Part shown: positions 7,810 to 17,147 of the stretch, piece by piece
How the letters are laid out: each line of letters starts with the position of its first letter
How positions within the stretch are numbered: position 1 is the stretch's first letter
Assembly: GCA_910585285.1 (NCBI GenBank)
Contig: CAJUDL010000033.1
Span: 1-40,504, forward strand
Source of the DNA: an uncultured Muribaculaceae bacterium
Lineage (GTDB): Bacteria; Bacteroidota; Bacteroidia; Bacteroidales; Muribaculaceae
Length of the DNA stretch: 40,504 bases
Direction of reading: 5' to 3'
Program-made: the position numbers and the translations under genes
Notes under the pieces: model-generated
Databases searched by the model: none
The model's input: the letters and a program-made list of their open reading frames with translations, nothing else
Told to the model about the DNA's origin: nothing

Positions 7810-8571
7810 TTATTTCAGCATTTTCTGAAGACGTTCGGGCTCATTGGTTGTGATGTAGTCAACACCCTGTTCGATGCACCATTTCATATCTTCGGGCTCG
7901 TTAACGGTCCAGACATTCACTTCAAGTCCTTTCTCGTGACATTCCTTAATCCATTCCGGATGTTTTTTCATCACTTTCAGAGAATAGTCGATACCGGCTC
8001 CCTTTGCATATTTTATCTGGCAGGGAACATAGTCGCCATTCAGATAATATACTTTTGCTCCTTTGGGAGCTGCCTTGACATACTGTTTGAACGCATCTTT
8101 CGAGAATACTATATAATCAGTGCGGTCGGCAAGACCATATTTTTTAACCATCTCGATAGTTTTCTTCACAGCAGCTTTCTCTCTCGCACGGCTGTCATGG
8201 GTCTTAAGTTCAAGAACGAGACGTGTCTTTAAGCCGGCGGCAGTCTTAAGATACTCATCGAGTGTAGGAACTGTTTCTCCATTTGCAAGTTTCTGCTTAC
8301 GAACTTCCGCAGCAGGCGTGCGCTGGATCTCAACACCATTAATAGTGGGATCATGATTCACGATAAGGACACTGTCGGGTGTCATCCACACATCAAATTC
8401 AGAAGCATAGCAACCTACCGAGTCAGCCTTTACAAGCGAACGGATTGAATTCTGTGCGGCTCCTGCTGTATTCCAGTAACCACGATGAGCGATCACTTTT
8501 GGCTTTGCTGCCTGAAGAGCAAAACCTCCTGCGAACAATGCCGCAGCGATTAAGAGAATGCTTTTTCTCAT
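7810..8571 (-). CDS. Secreted glycerophosphodiester phosphodiesterase (GDPD)
   Basis: This 253-residue TIM-barrel enzyme should hydrolyse glycerophosphodiesters to glycerol-3-phosphate and an alcohol. A clear signal peptide (residues 1-22, no lipobox cysteine) places it in the periplasm. Catalytic motifs are HRG at 29-31, ExD at 58-60 and NHD at 72-74, followed by PTLDEYL, LVLELK and a C-terminal VNVWTVNEPEDM plus YITTNEP, all normal for GDPD/GlpQ/UgpQ proteins. I chose the Met at 8571; an upstream Met at 8607 gives a poor signal sequence. It is the last gene of the minus-strand operon, 51 bp after the GH31 gene. Its expected product is the substrate of the GlpT/GlpABC system encoded 12 kb away. 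Confidence 0.92.
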   Translation of the reverse strand: MRKSILLIAAALFAGGFALQAAKPKVIAHRGYWNTAGAAQNSIRSLVKADSVGCYASEFDVWMTPDSVLIVNHDPTINGVEIQRTPAAEVRKQKLANGETVPTLDEYLKTAAGLKTRLVLELKTHDSRAREKAAVKKTIEMVKKYGLADRTDYIVFSKDAFKQYVKAAPKGAKVYYLNGDYVPCQIKYAKGAGIDYSLKVMKKHPEWIKECHEKGLEVNVWTVNEPEDMKWCIEQGVDYITTNEPERLQKMLK

Positions 8572-8622
8572 GATAAAAAATTTATATGTTATAATATTCA
8601 GATTCACGAACCACGGAATGGT

Positions 8623-10872
8623 TTAAATGGAATATTCAACAGTCACGGTTTTACGAACATCTGTTGAAGAAATTTCCACTATGGAAACACCATCTTTATC
8701 CGTTGTGACTTTAGCCTTCTTTCCATTCACTTTTACACCTGCCTTTACATCAGCTTTGGGCAGACGAACCATATATGCCCGTTTCTCAACCTGACCGTCA
8801 TATCCTCCTTCAGAAGGATTTACAGTGACAATCGCCTTATTCCCTTTCTGAGAATAGTTGAGTTTTGAAACAGCATATTTGCCATCCTTATAATCAAGAC
8901 TGATACCATCATCCTCATAAAGCTCGAAAGTATTGTCAACGTCTGAAGCCGCAGGATAAACAGTCAGTTCAAGCTTTGTCAGAGGAGTTGTTGCCGGGCG
9001 CGATGTGTAAGGCTGCATAGCGAGGATGTGCCCTCCCCTAACATAAAGAGGGAATTCGTCAAGAGGTTTGGCGATGTCGAGAGTCTGACCTCCGTCAAAA
9101 CGTTCTCCTGTGAAATAATCATACCACACCTCCCCTTCCGGGAACCATACTTTCTGAGATGCCACTTTGTCGGGACCTTCGCCGGGAGAAGTAATAGGCG
9201 CAGCCATCAACACATCTCCAAACATAAACTGCTGAGGTTGGTCGAAAGATTCTTTCTGGTCACCGAAATCAATGAACATTGAGCGGTTGAGAGGCACCAT
9301 AGTGTTGTGTGTATGCCATACATTACTATAGATATAAGGCATCAGCTGCGAACGGAAATGATACATCTTACGCATCGCCTTTGTCTCCTTGTCTCCACTG
9401 ATCCACGGACGGCGGTCAAGTTTCTTGTCTTTTGTGGAATGCACACGCAGTGCTGCCGAAAGAGCGCCAAACTGAGTCCAACGAGTTGTCAATTCGGGAT
9501 TCGGCTCACCTCTAAATCCACCGATATCATGAGCCCAATAGTAACATCCACCTTGACCGGAACAAGCAGTCAACTTCACCTCAAAGGCAAGCATAGGCCA
9601 GTTTGCCTGAGCATCACCGGAGAACTGAATCGGGTGACGGTGGTCGCCCCATCCTGCCCAACGGCTGTAGCCTGCTCCACGTTTTCCCTCTCGCATTGAA
9701 TTGCGATAATAGAGCTCATTTATCCACTGCAATGATGTCGAGTTATGACCATGAACGTACGGATAGAGATAATTCTGCTGCCAGTCGAGCCACCAGAAAT
9801 CCACGCCAATGTCTTCCGATGGTTTATGTGCATACTGGAAGAATTTCTGCATGTAATTCTTATCGGAAAGATCAAACAAGGGAACCTCACCGTCTTTCAC
9901 ACCAAGCGCTTTGGCAAAATCAGCATAATTATCTTCATGAGGACGAATCCCGTCATGCGGATGGTCATTGAGAGAAACGGTCACCCCTTTCTCATGGAGC
10001 TTCTTGACAAGATCCGCAGGATCCGGAATCAATTCCTTATTCCAGCTGTAACCATTCCAGTTGAGATGTCCATTATGACCGGTACCTACCTTGGCATCGT
10101 TAGTATGCCATCCCATATCGAAAACAATGTTGTCGATCGGGAAATCATTCTTGTCATAACCATCGATGATATCAAGGAATTCATCTGAGGTATAGTCCCA
10201 GTAACGGCAATACCACACACCATGGATATACTTGCGGGTCATGGGAACTTTCCCCGATATGGCACCAAGACTTGCAAGCGCAGCCTTGAAATCATTGCCA
10301 TAGATGAAACAATACTGATCCTGGATATGCTTCTGCGTGTCGCGTGGCTGTATCCAGTCATTCACAAGAAGATCACCTCTTGCATCATCTATCATATACC
10401 ATCCATCCTTACTGAGAATACCGTCGTTCATAGGAATCTCCTCTTTCACACGATCCAGAGTCTCAACTGGACCCCCGAGATTATTCTTTGTTATGAAACG
10501 ATTGGTAAATTTCTTCTCCTTGCCGTTATGCATATAAAACACATTCAGATTGGAGGTAGAGAAAGGGAAACCGTCATTTTTGTACCATATACGCAATGCT
10601 GGGGTTGTGATCTCATAGCAATTGTTGCCAAGATCCTTCACATCAATACTATCGGTTGCGAGCATCGATGTGCGGTCATATGCAAAAAGAGTGGGATCGT
10701 CTACGAATTTCTCATCAGTGGCATATTCCAGACGCAAAAGTGTCGGAGTAATGATGGAAAGACGATTCTTGCCAAATACCATCGGATTCTGTTCGGGATG
10801 GTAGGCAAAGGCTGTCAGCCCCCCTCCTATAAGAAGAGCTGACAGTGCAATTATCTTAGAAAATCTTTTCAT
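8623..10872 (-). CDS. Secreted glycoside hydrolase family 31 alpha-glycosidase
   Basis: This 749-residue exo-acting alpha-glycosidase has a signal peptide (residues 1-23) and no lipobox, so it is probably periplasmic. The order is an N-terminal beta domain (about 25-210), a catalytic barrel (about 215-560) and C-terminal beta domains (DUF5110-like). The nucleophile is predicted to be Asp363 in FWWLDWQQN, a variant of the classical WxDMNE box, and the acid/base Asp420 in FSGD. The HDIGGF motif (448-453) is standard GH31. Many GH31 enzymes are alpha-glucosidases or alpha-xylosidases, but the altered nucleophile motif means the sugar cannot be named. It lies between the phosphoesterase and GDPD genes, which suggests a phosphorylated or glycerophosphate-bearing substrate. 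Confidence 0.9.
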   Translation of the reverse strand: MKRFSKIIALSALLIGGGLTAFAYHPEQNPMVFGKNRLSIITPTLLRLEYATDEKFVDDPTLFAYDRTSMLATDSIDVKDLGNNCYEITTPALRIWYKNDGFPFSTSNLNVFYMHNGKEKKFTNRFITKNNLGGPVETLDRVKEEIPMNDGILSKDGWYMIDDARGDLLVNDWIQPRDTQKHIQDQYCFIYGNDFKAALASLGAISGKVPMTRKYIHGVWYCRYWDYTSDEFLDIIDGYDKNDFPIDNIVFDMGWHTNDAKVGTGHNGHLNWNGYSWNKELIPDPADLVKKLHEKGVTVSLNDHPHDGIRPHEDNYADFAKALGVKDGEVPLFDLSDKNYMQKFFQYAHKPSEDIGVDFWWLDWQQNYLYPYVHGHNSTSLQWINELYYRNSMREGKRGAGYSRWAGWGDHRHPIQFSGDAQANWPMLAFEVKLTACSGQGGCYYWAHDIGGFRGEPNPELTTRWTQFGALSAALRVHSTKDKKLDRRPWISGDKETKAMRKMYHFRSQLMPYIYSNVWHTHNTMVPLNRSMFIDFGDQKESFDQPQQFMFGDVLMAAPITSPGEGPDKVASQKVWFPEGEVWYDYFTGERFDGGQTLDIAKPLDEFPLYVRGGHILAMQPYTSRPATTPLTKLELTVYPAASDVDNTFELYEDDGISLDYKDGKYAVSKLNYSQKGNKAIVTVNPSEGGYDGQVEKRAYMVRLPKADVKAGVKVNGKKAKVTTDKDGVSIVEISSTDVRKTVTVEYSI

Positions 10873-10897
10873 TTATGCTTCGTAAGGTTTCGATTTG

Positions 10898-10928
10898 CAA
10901 ATATAATAATTAAATTTTATTTTGCAAT
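10898..10928 (-). promoter_or_regulatory. Possible internal promoter in front of the GH31 gene
   Basis: On the minus strand a perfect Bacteroidetes -7 box TATATTTG (10905-10898) lies 19 nt downstream of ATTG (10928-10925), a one-mismatch -33 box. Transcription would begin about 20 nt before the GH31 ATG. It could give the GH31 and GDPD genes expression separate from the rest of the operon. Confidence 0.4.
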
Positions 10929-10932
10929 GAAA

Positions 10933-12468
10933 TCAATCATTATTCAAAGAAGATGTGTAGACATTCCCGAATGGATCGGTTGCACGCACCGTAACGCTCT
11001 TCCATGTTGCCGAAGGTTTGTAAAGGAACATGTGATTGGTTGTTGCAATCTGTGCTCCACCATGATTAGCGGGAATATACCATTTCTTATCATCTTCATC
11101 ATACACCAGACTCTTACGCACATCGGGATCCTGAGCTTCCACATTGCCGAGGGGCTTCCATTCTCCGCCATCTTCCTGAATCTCAACTGTCCATTTAGGA
11201 TACCAGCAGAACACATTCACGAGAATCTCATCGAAGGGATCGCCGGCGTTGTTGCCGGGTTTACAGAGCACAGCATCCTTGGGAGCGTATATCTTCATCT
11301 GGAAATCATCCGGATACCCGGCAGACTTATATTTCACATCAACAAGTTTGTTGCCATTAAATTTAAGCATCCCATATCCACGAGGCGTGCCATCGCTGCA
11401 AAGAGGATACCAGTATGCACCCATAGCCGCAGCAAAATTATACTCAGTCATATTCGGTGCGATCTCAACAGTAGATTGATTGTGGGCATGACCTGAAATT
11501 ATCTGCACATTATCAAAATCCTTGATAAGATCATAGAGAGCCTGCGTGTTTGTCAGATTGTTGAGCTTGTTCCAACGGGCGGTAGGAATATGCAACGCCA
11601 CAATAAGACCTTTATCCTTTGAAACATATGACAAATCTTTCTTCAACCAATCAAGCTGTTCTTGTGTGATGGTATTGGCGTAATCGTTTCTACCTGTTGC
11701 ACCGCTGTAAAGCACATCGTCGAGCACAACCATATGATAGTCTCCGATATTAACAGAATAATATGTCGGACCAAGAACATTACGGAAATCAGCATCACTA
11801 TCGGTGTCATTCTTCACGCTCTCGTTATGGTCATGATTACCTATTACAGAGAATGTAGGTATAGCAGTGCGACCAATCAATGTTTTATAGGTTGAGAAAA
11901 GATCAGGTTTGTTCCACACAATGTCGCCCAAAGAAATACCGAAAGTATTTTCGCCCTGATTTTTTGAGAAATCACTGAAATCAGGAAGGATAATACCGCT
12001 GAAATCTTTTACGTCGTTATCATTCCCGATCTGAGGATCAGCGATTGCCATAAGGGTCCATTCTGTCTTCTTGGGAGAAGATTTCAGATTGAAGTCACGC
12101 TGAATCTTTGCATCCACAGAGAAATCAAGTACCTTGTAGAATCTGGGCAGACCGTCAAGCACAGGGACTGCGCAATCTTCCGGAACAGAAACAAACACGT
12201 GCTGACGGGTAGTATACATCTGATATTCACCCTTATCATCGGTTACCTCAACATTTATACCATCGCTAACCACAACTCCGGCACGAGGAGCTCCGTCAAC
12301 AGTTACCCTTCCGGCAAGATTCTTACCGAACTGATGGGTGATTGTCACATCATCACGGTCAAATCCATTGGGAGCAACCGGAACTTCCTTCTCGGAGCAG
12401 GATGTCAGCGCAAACGCCAACATTCCTGCCGCAAGAAAATTATATTTGAAAATATTATTGAGTGTCAT
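10933..12468 (-). CDS. Calcineurin-like metallophosphoesterase lipoprotein with N- and C-terminal beta domains
   Basis: This 511-residue protein has a lipoprotein signal (lipobox LTSC, Cys24), so it is membrane anchored and may be at the cell surface. A carboxypeptidase-regulatory-like beta domain (about 45-130) precedes a calcineurin-type catalytic domain. The metal-site motifs are all present: DPQ at 144-146, GDIVWN at 181-186, GNHDHN at 210-215, His293 in ALHIP and GHAHN at 326-330. A C-terminal beta domain (about 375-511) completes the three-part architecture seen in Bacteroidetes phosphoesterases. It should cleave a phosphomono- or diester. Its place between susD and the GH31 gene suggests it acts on a phosphorylated glycan. 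The true substrate is unknown. Confidence 0.88.
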   Translation of the reverse strand: MTLNNIFKYNFLAAGMLAFALTSCSEKEVPVAPNGFDRDDVTITHQFGKNLAGRVTVDGAPRAGVVVSDGINVEVTDDKGEYQMYTTRQHVFVSVPEDCAVPVLDGLPRFYKVLDFSVDAKIQRDFNLKSSPKKTEWTLMAIADPQIGNDNDVKDFSGIILPDFSDFSKNQGENTFGISLGDIVWNKPDLFSTYKTLIGRTAIPTFSVIGNHDHNESVKNDTDSDADFRNVLGPTYYSVNIGDYHMVVLDDVLYSGATGRNDYANTITQEQLDWLKKDLSYVSKDKGLIVALHIPTARWNKLNNLTNTQALYDLIKDFDNVQIISGHAHNQSTVEIAPNMTEYNFAAAMGAYWYPLCSDGTPRGYGMLKFNGNKLVDVKYKSAGYPDDFQMKIYAPKDAVLCKPGNNAGDPFDEILVNVFCWYPKWTVEIQEDGGEWKPLGNVEAQDPDVRKSLVYDEDDKKWYIPANHGGAQIATTNHMFLYKPSATWKSVTVRATDPFGNVYTSSLNND

Positions 12469-12509
12469 TATATTATTACTTAACTAATTTGGCATTCATT
12501 AATTCATTA

Positions 12510-14165
12510 TTAGTAGCCGGGATTCTGCTCAAGCAAGGGATTGCCTTGTATTGCCTCCAATGGAATGCAGAAAACTTTCTTTGTGTTGTCTGTCGGGGTG
12601 TGATCCCACCAGGACTCCGTTGTGAAGAGTCCCCAACGGATAAGATCCGTGCGACGATGACCTTCACCAAGGAATTCTATCATATACTCATCCGCCAGAC
12701 GATAGAGATCAAGATTCGATTCTGTCACAGGATCCGGATCAACACCTCCTTCGAAGTTGCGTTTGCGGACACTGTTGATCAGTTCTGCTGCTCCTTTCTT
12801 GTCACCACGACGGAATTTACATTCGGCAAGGTTATACACAACCTCAGTAAAACGTATCACCGGGAAATCAGCATCGAAAAGGATATCTTTATCAGCTGAA
12901 TTGGATACGGGCATTTTAACGAGACGGATACCGGAGTTCTCATCTCCCTCCATCATGTCGCTCTTGTTGCCAGTGCGATTGATGTAGTCAACCATAACCA
13001 TCTCTTTTCCATTCTGGAGTTTGGTTCCTTTGGCAACTTTACCGGTGTGCGGGTTTTTCTGCAGACCTACGCAGAACATTCCTTCATACTGTTTATTGCC
13101 GTTATATACATATGGTTTCTTACGAAGATCCTGATCATGAAACTTTGCATAGGTTCTGCCAAGTTTCGAAACGAGCTCAACACCCTCTTTCTCCAATGAA
13201 GGAGCAAGTTGATATCCGTTGTAAGGATTCTTCAAGACATTGCAGTCGAAATATGTTTTGGCATCTGCGATAAACATAAATCTGTAAAGACCGTCGAATT
13301 CCTTTTTTGTTGTCTGTGAGGGGACATACCACATTGCTTCGGGAGATCGGTCATTATCAAAATTATGAGGACCGCTCCATGTCTTGTCAAGCTCATATTT
13401 GCCATATTTGCCATCATAGATATCCTGTAGTATCTTTTCGGCGTCCGCAAACTTATCCTCGCCAATATAAACTTCAGCATTGAAATAAAGCTGAGCAAGA
13501 AGCATCGCGCCAGTTCCACGGGTGATATAACCGTTCTGAGCTTCGGTCAATGAGGTGCGAGGCTTCAGCTTGGGTATAGCATCCAAAAGCGCAGACTCGA
13601 TAAAATCGAAGTTCTCCTTGCGGCTGTTACGCGCCTTGGGTTTATCCTGACTGCTGGTGTAGATAGGAAGACCGCCGTAAGAGCTCAGACCGCGCATATA
13701 GCAATATGCAAGAAGGGTATTAATCTGGTTCAGATGATCCGCCTTCTCCTCCTCGGTCAGACCAACTGCCGGATAATTAACTCCGGCAAGGTCTTCGCGA
13801 GCCTCAAGCGAACGTGCGATAACGTAGTTGAGCTGGTTGAAGTTGTTGACGATAAATCGATCGGCTGTGTTCCATGTGTGGTAATGATAACGCAGATATT
13901 CGCCTCCGTTATAGAAGTCACCGGCACGTGCGGGACAAGCCATCTCATCGGTTGTCAGCTCTTCAAGAACCCAGTTGTTCTTCTCATTGTGGTAGTAGCG
14001 CCACTGATCGAACGGCTTGGCAAGCACGGCATAAACGCTCTCAGGGCTGGTGAAGAAATTGTCGGGCGTTACCTCGCTGTAGAATTTCTCGTCGAGGTCG
14101 CAAGACGACATCATCAGAGTGCCGATTGCCGCGAACGCCATATATTTTATTTTATTCAGTCTCAT
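12510..14165 (-). CDS. SusD/RagB-family outer-membrane nutrient-binding lipoprotein
   Basis: This 551-residue surface lipoprotein caps the SusC channel and binds the incoming oligomer. The signal ends in the lipobox SSC with Cys22, followed by an acidic start typical of surface export in Bacteroidetes (CDLDE). The SusD landmarks are the early YSEVTPDNFFTSPE segment, TPR-like helices through the middle, AECKFRRGDKKGAAELINSVRKR-type sequence in the C-terminal part, and the final DLIRWGLF and IPLEAIQGNPLLEQNPGY ending. It follows susC by 25 bp. The ligand class cannot be read from the sequence. Confidence 0.95.
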   Translation of the reverse strand: MRLNKIKYMAFAAIGTLMMSSCDLDEKFYSEVTPDNFFTSPESVYAVLAKPFDQWRYYHNEKNNWVLEELTTDEMACPARAGDFYNGGEYLRYHYHTWNTADRFIVNNFNQLNYVIARSLEAREDLAGVNYPAVGLTEEEKADHLNQINTLLAYCYMRGLSSYGGLPIYTSSQDKPKARNSRKENFDFIESALLDAIPKLKPRTSLTEAQNGYITRGTGAMLLAQLYFNAEVYIGEDKFADAEKILQDIYDGKYGKYELDKTWSGPHNFDNDRSPEAMWYVPSQTTKKEFDGLYRFMFIADAKTYFDCNVLKNPYNGYQLAPSLEKEGVELVSKLGRTYAKFHDQDLRKKPYVYNGNKQYEGMFCVGLQKNPHTGKVAKGTKLQNGKEMVMVDYINRTGNKSDMMEGDENSGIRLVKMPVSNSADKDILFDADFPVIRFTEVVYNLAECKFRRGDKKGAAELINSVRKRNFEGGVDPDPVTESNLDLYRLADEYMIEFLGEGHRRTDLIRWGLFTTESWWDHTPTDNTKKVFCIPLEAIQGNPLLEQNPGY

Positions 14166-14190
14166 TGTATTGAATTGTAAAAATTAAGGG

Positions 14191-17142
14191 TTAGAACTTG
14201 AGCTGCATACCGAAGGTCCAGCGTATTGTCTGCGGATACATGGAGCGCACATCCTGGAAACCGGCAAGACCGGGGAAAAGACCGTTGACATTCTGCTCGG
14301 GATTGTATCCTTTATATTTGGTGAATGTTGCCACATCGCGCGCTGTCACATAGAAACGTGCGCTGTTGATATACTTCTGCCATTTTGAGAGATCAAGGGT
14401 ATATCCGAGCGAGATTGCGTCAATCTTGAAAAAGGATGCATCCTGCAGGAAGTAATCGGTGGTGATTCGGTTATCGTTGATAGCGGCGTTTTTGCCATAA
14501 GCCGATTTCAGCACGTTGATACCCTGTTGTCCTTTAAGACCATAATAAAGTTCGGTCTCGTCAAATACGTCATATTTCATCCAAGAGCGACAGCTGATGC
14601 CGAGATCGAAATTCTTATAACGGAAGTTATGATCCATCGAGAAAATAAGCTTAGGAACACCGTTACCTACGTAATGCTTGTTCTCATCTGTTGTATTTCC
14701 CGCTGCCGGCACGATATTGTTGTCCTTGTCATATATCAACCATTTGCCATTCTCGTCAAGTCCCGCATATTTGAACAGCCAGAATTTTCCGATTTCCTGC
14801 CCGTTCACGATCTTATGGGTATAACCCATTGAACTTGGAAGGGCATCCGAAAGAATCTGCGAGCCCGCTTCTCCAAGATTTTTGATCTTACTGCTGCTCT
14901 GGCTGAAACGCACTGTCGCATCCCAATCAAAGTCTGCATGCTGGAAGATTCTTCCTGTAAGTTCAAACTCCCAACCTTTGTTATCCAACGTTCCGACATT
15001 CTTCATGATGGTTTTTTGCACCATCGGGGGAACAGGCGCTGTTACAGAGAAAAGCATATCGTCTACCCGGCGGTTGAACCAGTCGAATTTACCGGAAAGA
15101 CGTCCGCCAAAGAATGAGAAGTCAAGACCGATGTTTAGCTCTTTCTTTTCCTCCCATTTGAGATCTGGATTGATATTTCTTGCAGATCCATAAGCAGGAA
15201 CCCACACTCCATCTGGATTAGGGAACATGCCGCTCTGGTCATAGTTTCTTACAGTATAACCAGAACCGAAATTATTGTTACCGGTCACACCGTAACCTAC
15301 ACGAAGTTTGAGGTCATTAAGCCATTCTACATTCTGAAGGAAACTTTCACGGTTGATACGCCACCCGGCTGATACCGACCAGAAGTCACCCCAACGATGA
15401 TTCTTACCGAATTTTGAGCTACCCTCGCGACGATAGCTTACTGTCGCTATATATTTGTCGTCGTATGAATAGTTCACACGTCCGAAATAAGACATAAGTC
15501 TCTCGCGGGCTGATTTGCTCGATGACATCTCTGCATATCCGTCGGTAAGATCCGAACCGGCACCCATATCCCACGGACCGACACCATCAACAATGAAGTT
15601 GCGGTTAGTCATGCTGAATGCCTCTGTGCCTTTCTCTTCGAAGAAGCTCCATCCGGCAACAGCATCGATATGATGGTCATCAAGGAAATCTTTGGTATAT
15701 GACGCAAAAGCCTCATACGAAAGATTCATCGTCTTGCTGTAGCTGTGGGATCCCTGACCGAGTTTTCCGGAATCAACACTATAGCGGTGATACTGATTAT
15801 AGTAAAGAGTTCTTACCCACTGACGACGGTCAATGCCGGCTGTTGCCTGAATATTGAATCCTGGAAGAATCTCAAACTTGATATTGGCATCACCCATAAA
15901 CCATTGGTCTGTTCCGTTATAATCCTGATCCATGATATTTGCAACCGGATTGTAAAGAGTACCTATACCATACTGGTTCACATTATAACGATTGGGATTA
16001 AGCGGATCAAAGAGAGGTGTTGTTGGATTAAGGGCAAGTGCCTGCTCGAAAGCTCCGGCACTGTTTCTCTGATCACGATGAGCCTCACGATACTGCATTC
16101 TGAGACCGATCTGAAGGCGGTTATCCCAGATCGAGTATCTTCCGTTGAGTCGTGCGGAATAATCTTTACGTCCGTCACCGATAACTATACCCTTCTGATC
16201 AGAATACGAAAGAGAACTATAAAGCTGAATATTTTTCGTGCCACCGGTCATTGTCACCGAATGACGCTGTGAGAAAGGATTGTCGCGTGTGAGCTGATGA
16301 TACCAATCTGTGTCATAACCATAGTCATAACCGCGACCTAACTCGATATATTCCTGCGAATTGAGAGTTTCAAGACGTTTGCGCGCGCTCTCAACCGACA
16401 ATTCCATGTTATATGTAATCGAAGCTTTTCCTTCTTTTGCTTTCTTTGTAGTCACGAGGATAACGCCGGCTGATGCTCTTGTACCATAGATTGCACCCGC
16501 AGATGCATCCTTAAGCACGTCTATTGATTCGATATCCTCCTGGTTCACAGCGCGAAGGTCTCCACCCGGAATTCCGTCGATTACCACAAGCGGTGAATTT
16601 CCGGCTTTCACGGAAGACACTCCACGAAGCTGATAGTCATTGGTGGAGTTTGGTGAAGATGAACCACCGATCGTAAGGCCGGAAACCTTACCCTGGAGAG
16701 CGGTTGCCACAGTCGAACCTCCAAGACCGGTCATAAGATTGTCACCGGAAATCGAAGTAATCGAAGAGGTCACTCGTTTCTTCTCCATCGTTCCATAACC
16801 GACAACCACAACCTGTTCAAGAGTCTGGTCATCACTTTGAAGAATGATCTCGTAGGTGGTCTTACCCTTCTGGACTTTTATGTTCTGCCCCATCATACCT
16901 ACGTATGTCACTTTAAGGGTCTGCCCGGGATCAGCATCGATGGTGAATTTGCCATCGATATCCACAACCGCAGCTTTTTTGGTGCCCTCCACCATCACGG
17001 TAGCTCCGATCATGGGTTCGCCCTCTTTGTCGAATACCGTACCGGTGATTTCTTCGGCGAGCGCAACTACAGAACCTGCCGCCAGAAATGCCGAGGCAAA
17101 ATAGAGTCGCGCGTATTTATTTGATTTTATGTTGAGTTTCAT
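14191..17142 (-). CDS. SusC/RagA-family TonB-dependent outer-membrane transporter
   Basis: This 983-residue TonB-dependent channel would import the captured substrate together with SusD. It has a signal peptide (about 1-29), a carboxypeptidase-regulatory-like beta domain (about 31-110), the SusC hallmark VVVGYGTMEKKR just after it, a plug domain with the LRGVSSVKAGNSPLVVIDGIPGG block, and a long beta-barrel ending in an aromatic C terminus (LKF). There is no extra N-terminal STN signalling domain, so control through an anti-sigma factor is unlikely. It is only 5 bp from the upstream BACON gene, showing that the lipoproteins and the porin are co-transcribed. Confidence 0.96.
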   Translation of the reverse strand: MKLNIKSNKYARLYFASAFLAAGSVVALAEEITGTVFDKEGEPMIGATVMVEGTKKAAVVDIDGKFTIDADPGQTLKVTYVGMMGQNIKVQKGKTTYEIILQSDDQTLEQVVVVGYGTMEKKRVTSSITSISGDNLMTGLGGSTVATALQGKVSGLTIGGSSSPNSTNDYQLRGVSSVKAGNSPLVVIDGIPGGDLRAVNQEDIESIDVLKDASAGAIYGTRASAGVILVTTKKAKEGKASITYNMELSVESARKRLETLNSQEYIELGRGYDYGYDTDWYHQLTRDNPFSQRHSVTMTGGTKNIQLYSSLSYSDQKGIVIGDGRKDYSARLNGRYSIWDNRLQIGLRMQYREAHRDQRNSAGAFEQALALNPTTPLFDPLNPNRYNVNQYGIGTLYNPVANIMDQDYNGTDQWFMGDANIKFEILPGFNIQATAGIDRRQWVRTLYYNQYHRYSVDSGKLGQGSHSYSKTMNLSYEAFASYTKDFLDDHHIDAVAGWSFFEEKGTEAFSMTNRNFIVDGVGPWDMGAGSDLTDGYAEMSSSKSARERLMSYFGRVNYSYDDKYIATVSYRREGSSKFGKNHRWGDFWSVSAGWRINRESFLQNVEWLNDLKLRVGYGVTGNNNFGSGYTVRNYDQSGMFPNPDGVWVPAYGSARNINPDLKWEEKKELNIGLDFSFFGGRLSGKFDWFNRRVDDMLFSVTAPVPPMVQKTIMKNVGTLDNKGWEFELTGRIFQHADFDWDATVRFSQSSSKIKNLGEAGSQILSDALPSSMGYTHKIVNGQEIGKFWLFKYAGLDENGKWLIYDKDNNIVPAAGNTTDENKHYVGNGVPKLIFSMDHNFRYKNFDLGISCRSWMKYDVFDETELYYGLKGQQGINVLKSAYGKNAAINDNRITTDYFLQDASFFKIDAISLGYTLDLSKWQKYINSARFYVTARDVATFTKYKGYNPEQNVNGLFPGLAGFQDVRSMYPQTIRWTFGMQLKF

Positions 17143-17147
17143 TTTTG

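Noticed and set aside
9028..10842. Plus-strand open frames opposite the GH31 gene
   Set aside because: They show no protein motif and follow the codon pattern of the GH31 gene on the opposite strand.
14527..16272. Plus-strand open frames of up to 175 codons opposite susC
   Set aside because: They have no domain, no promoter and no plausible start context; the susC frame explains the sequence.
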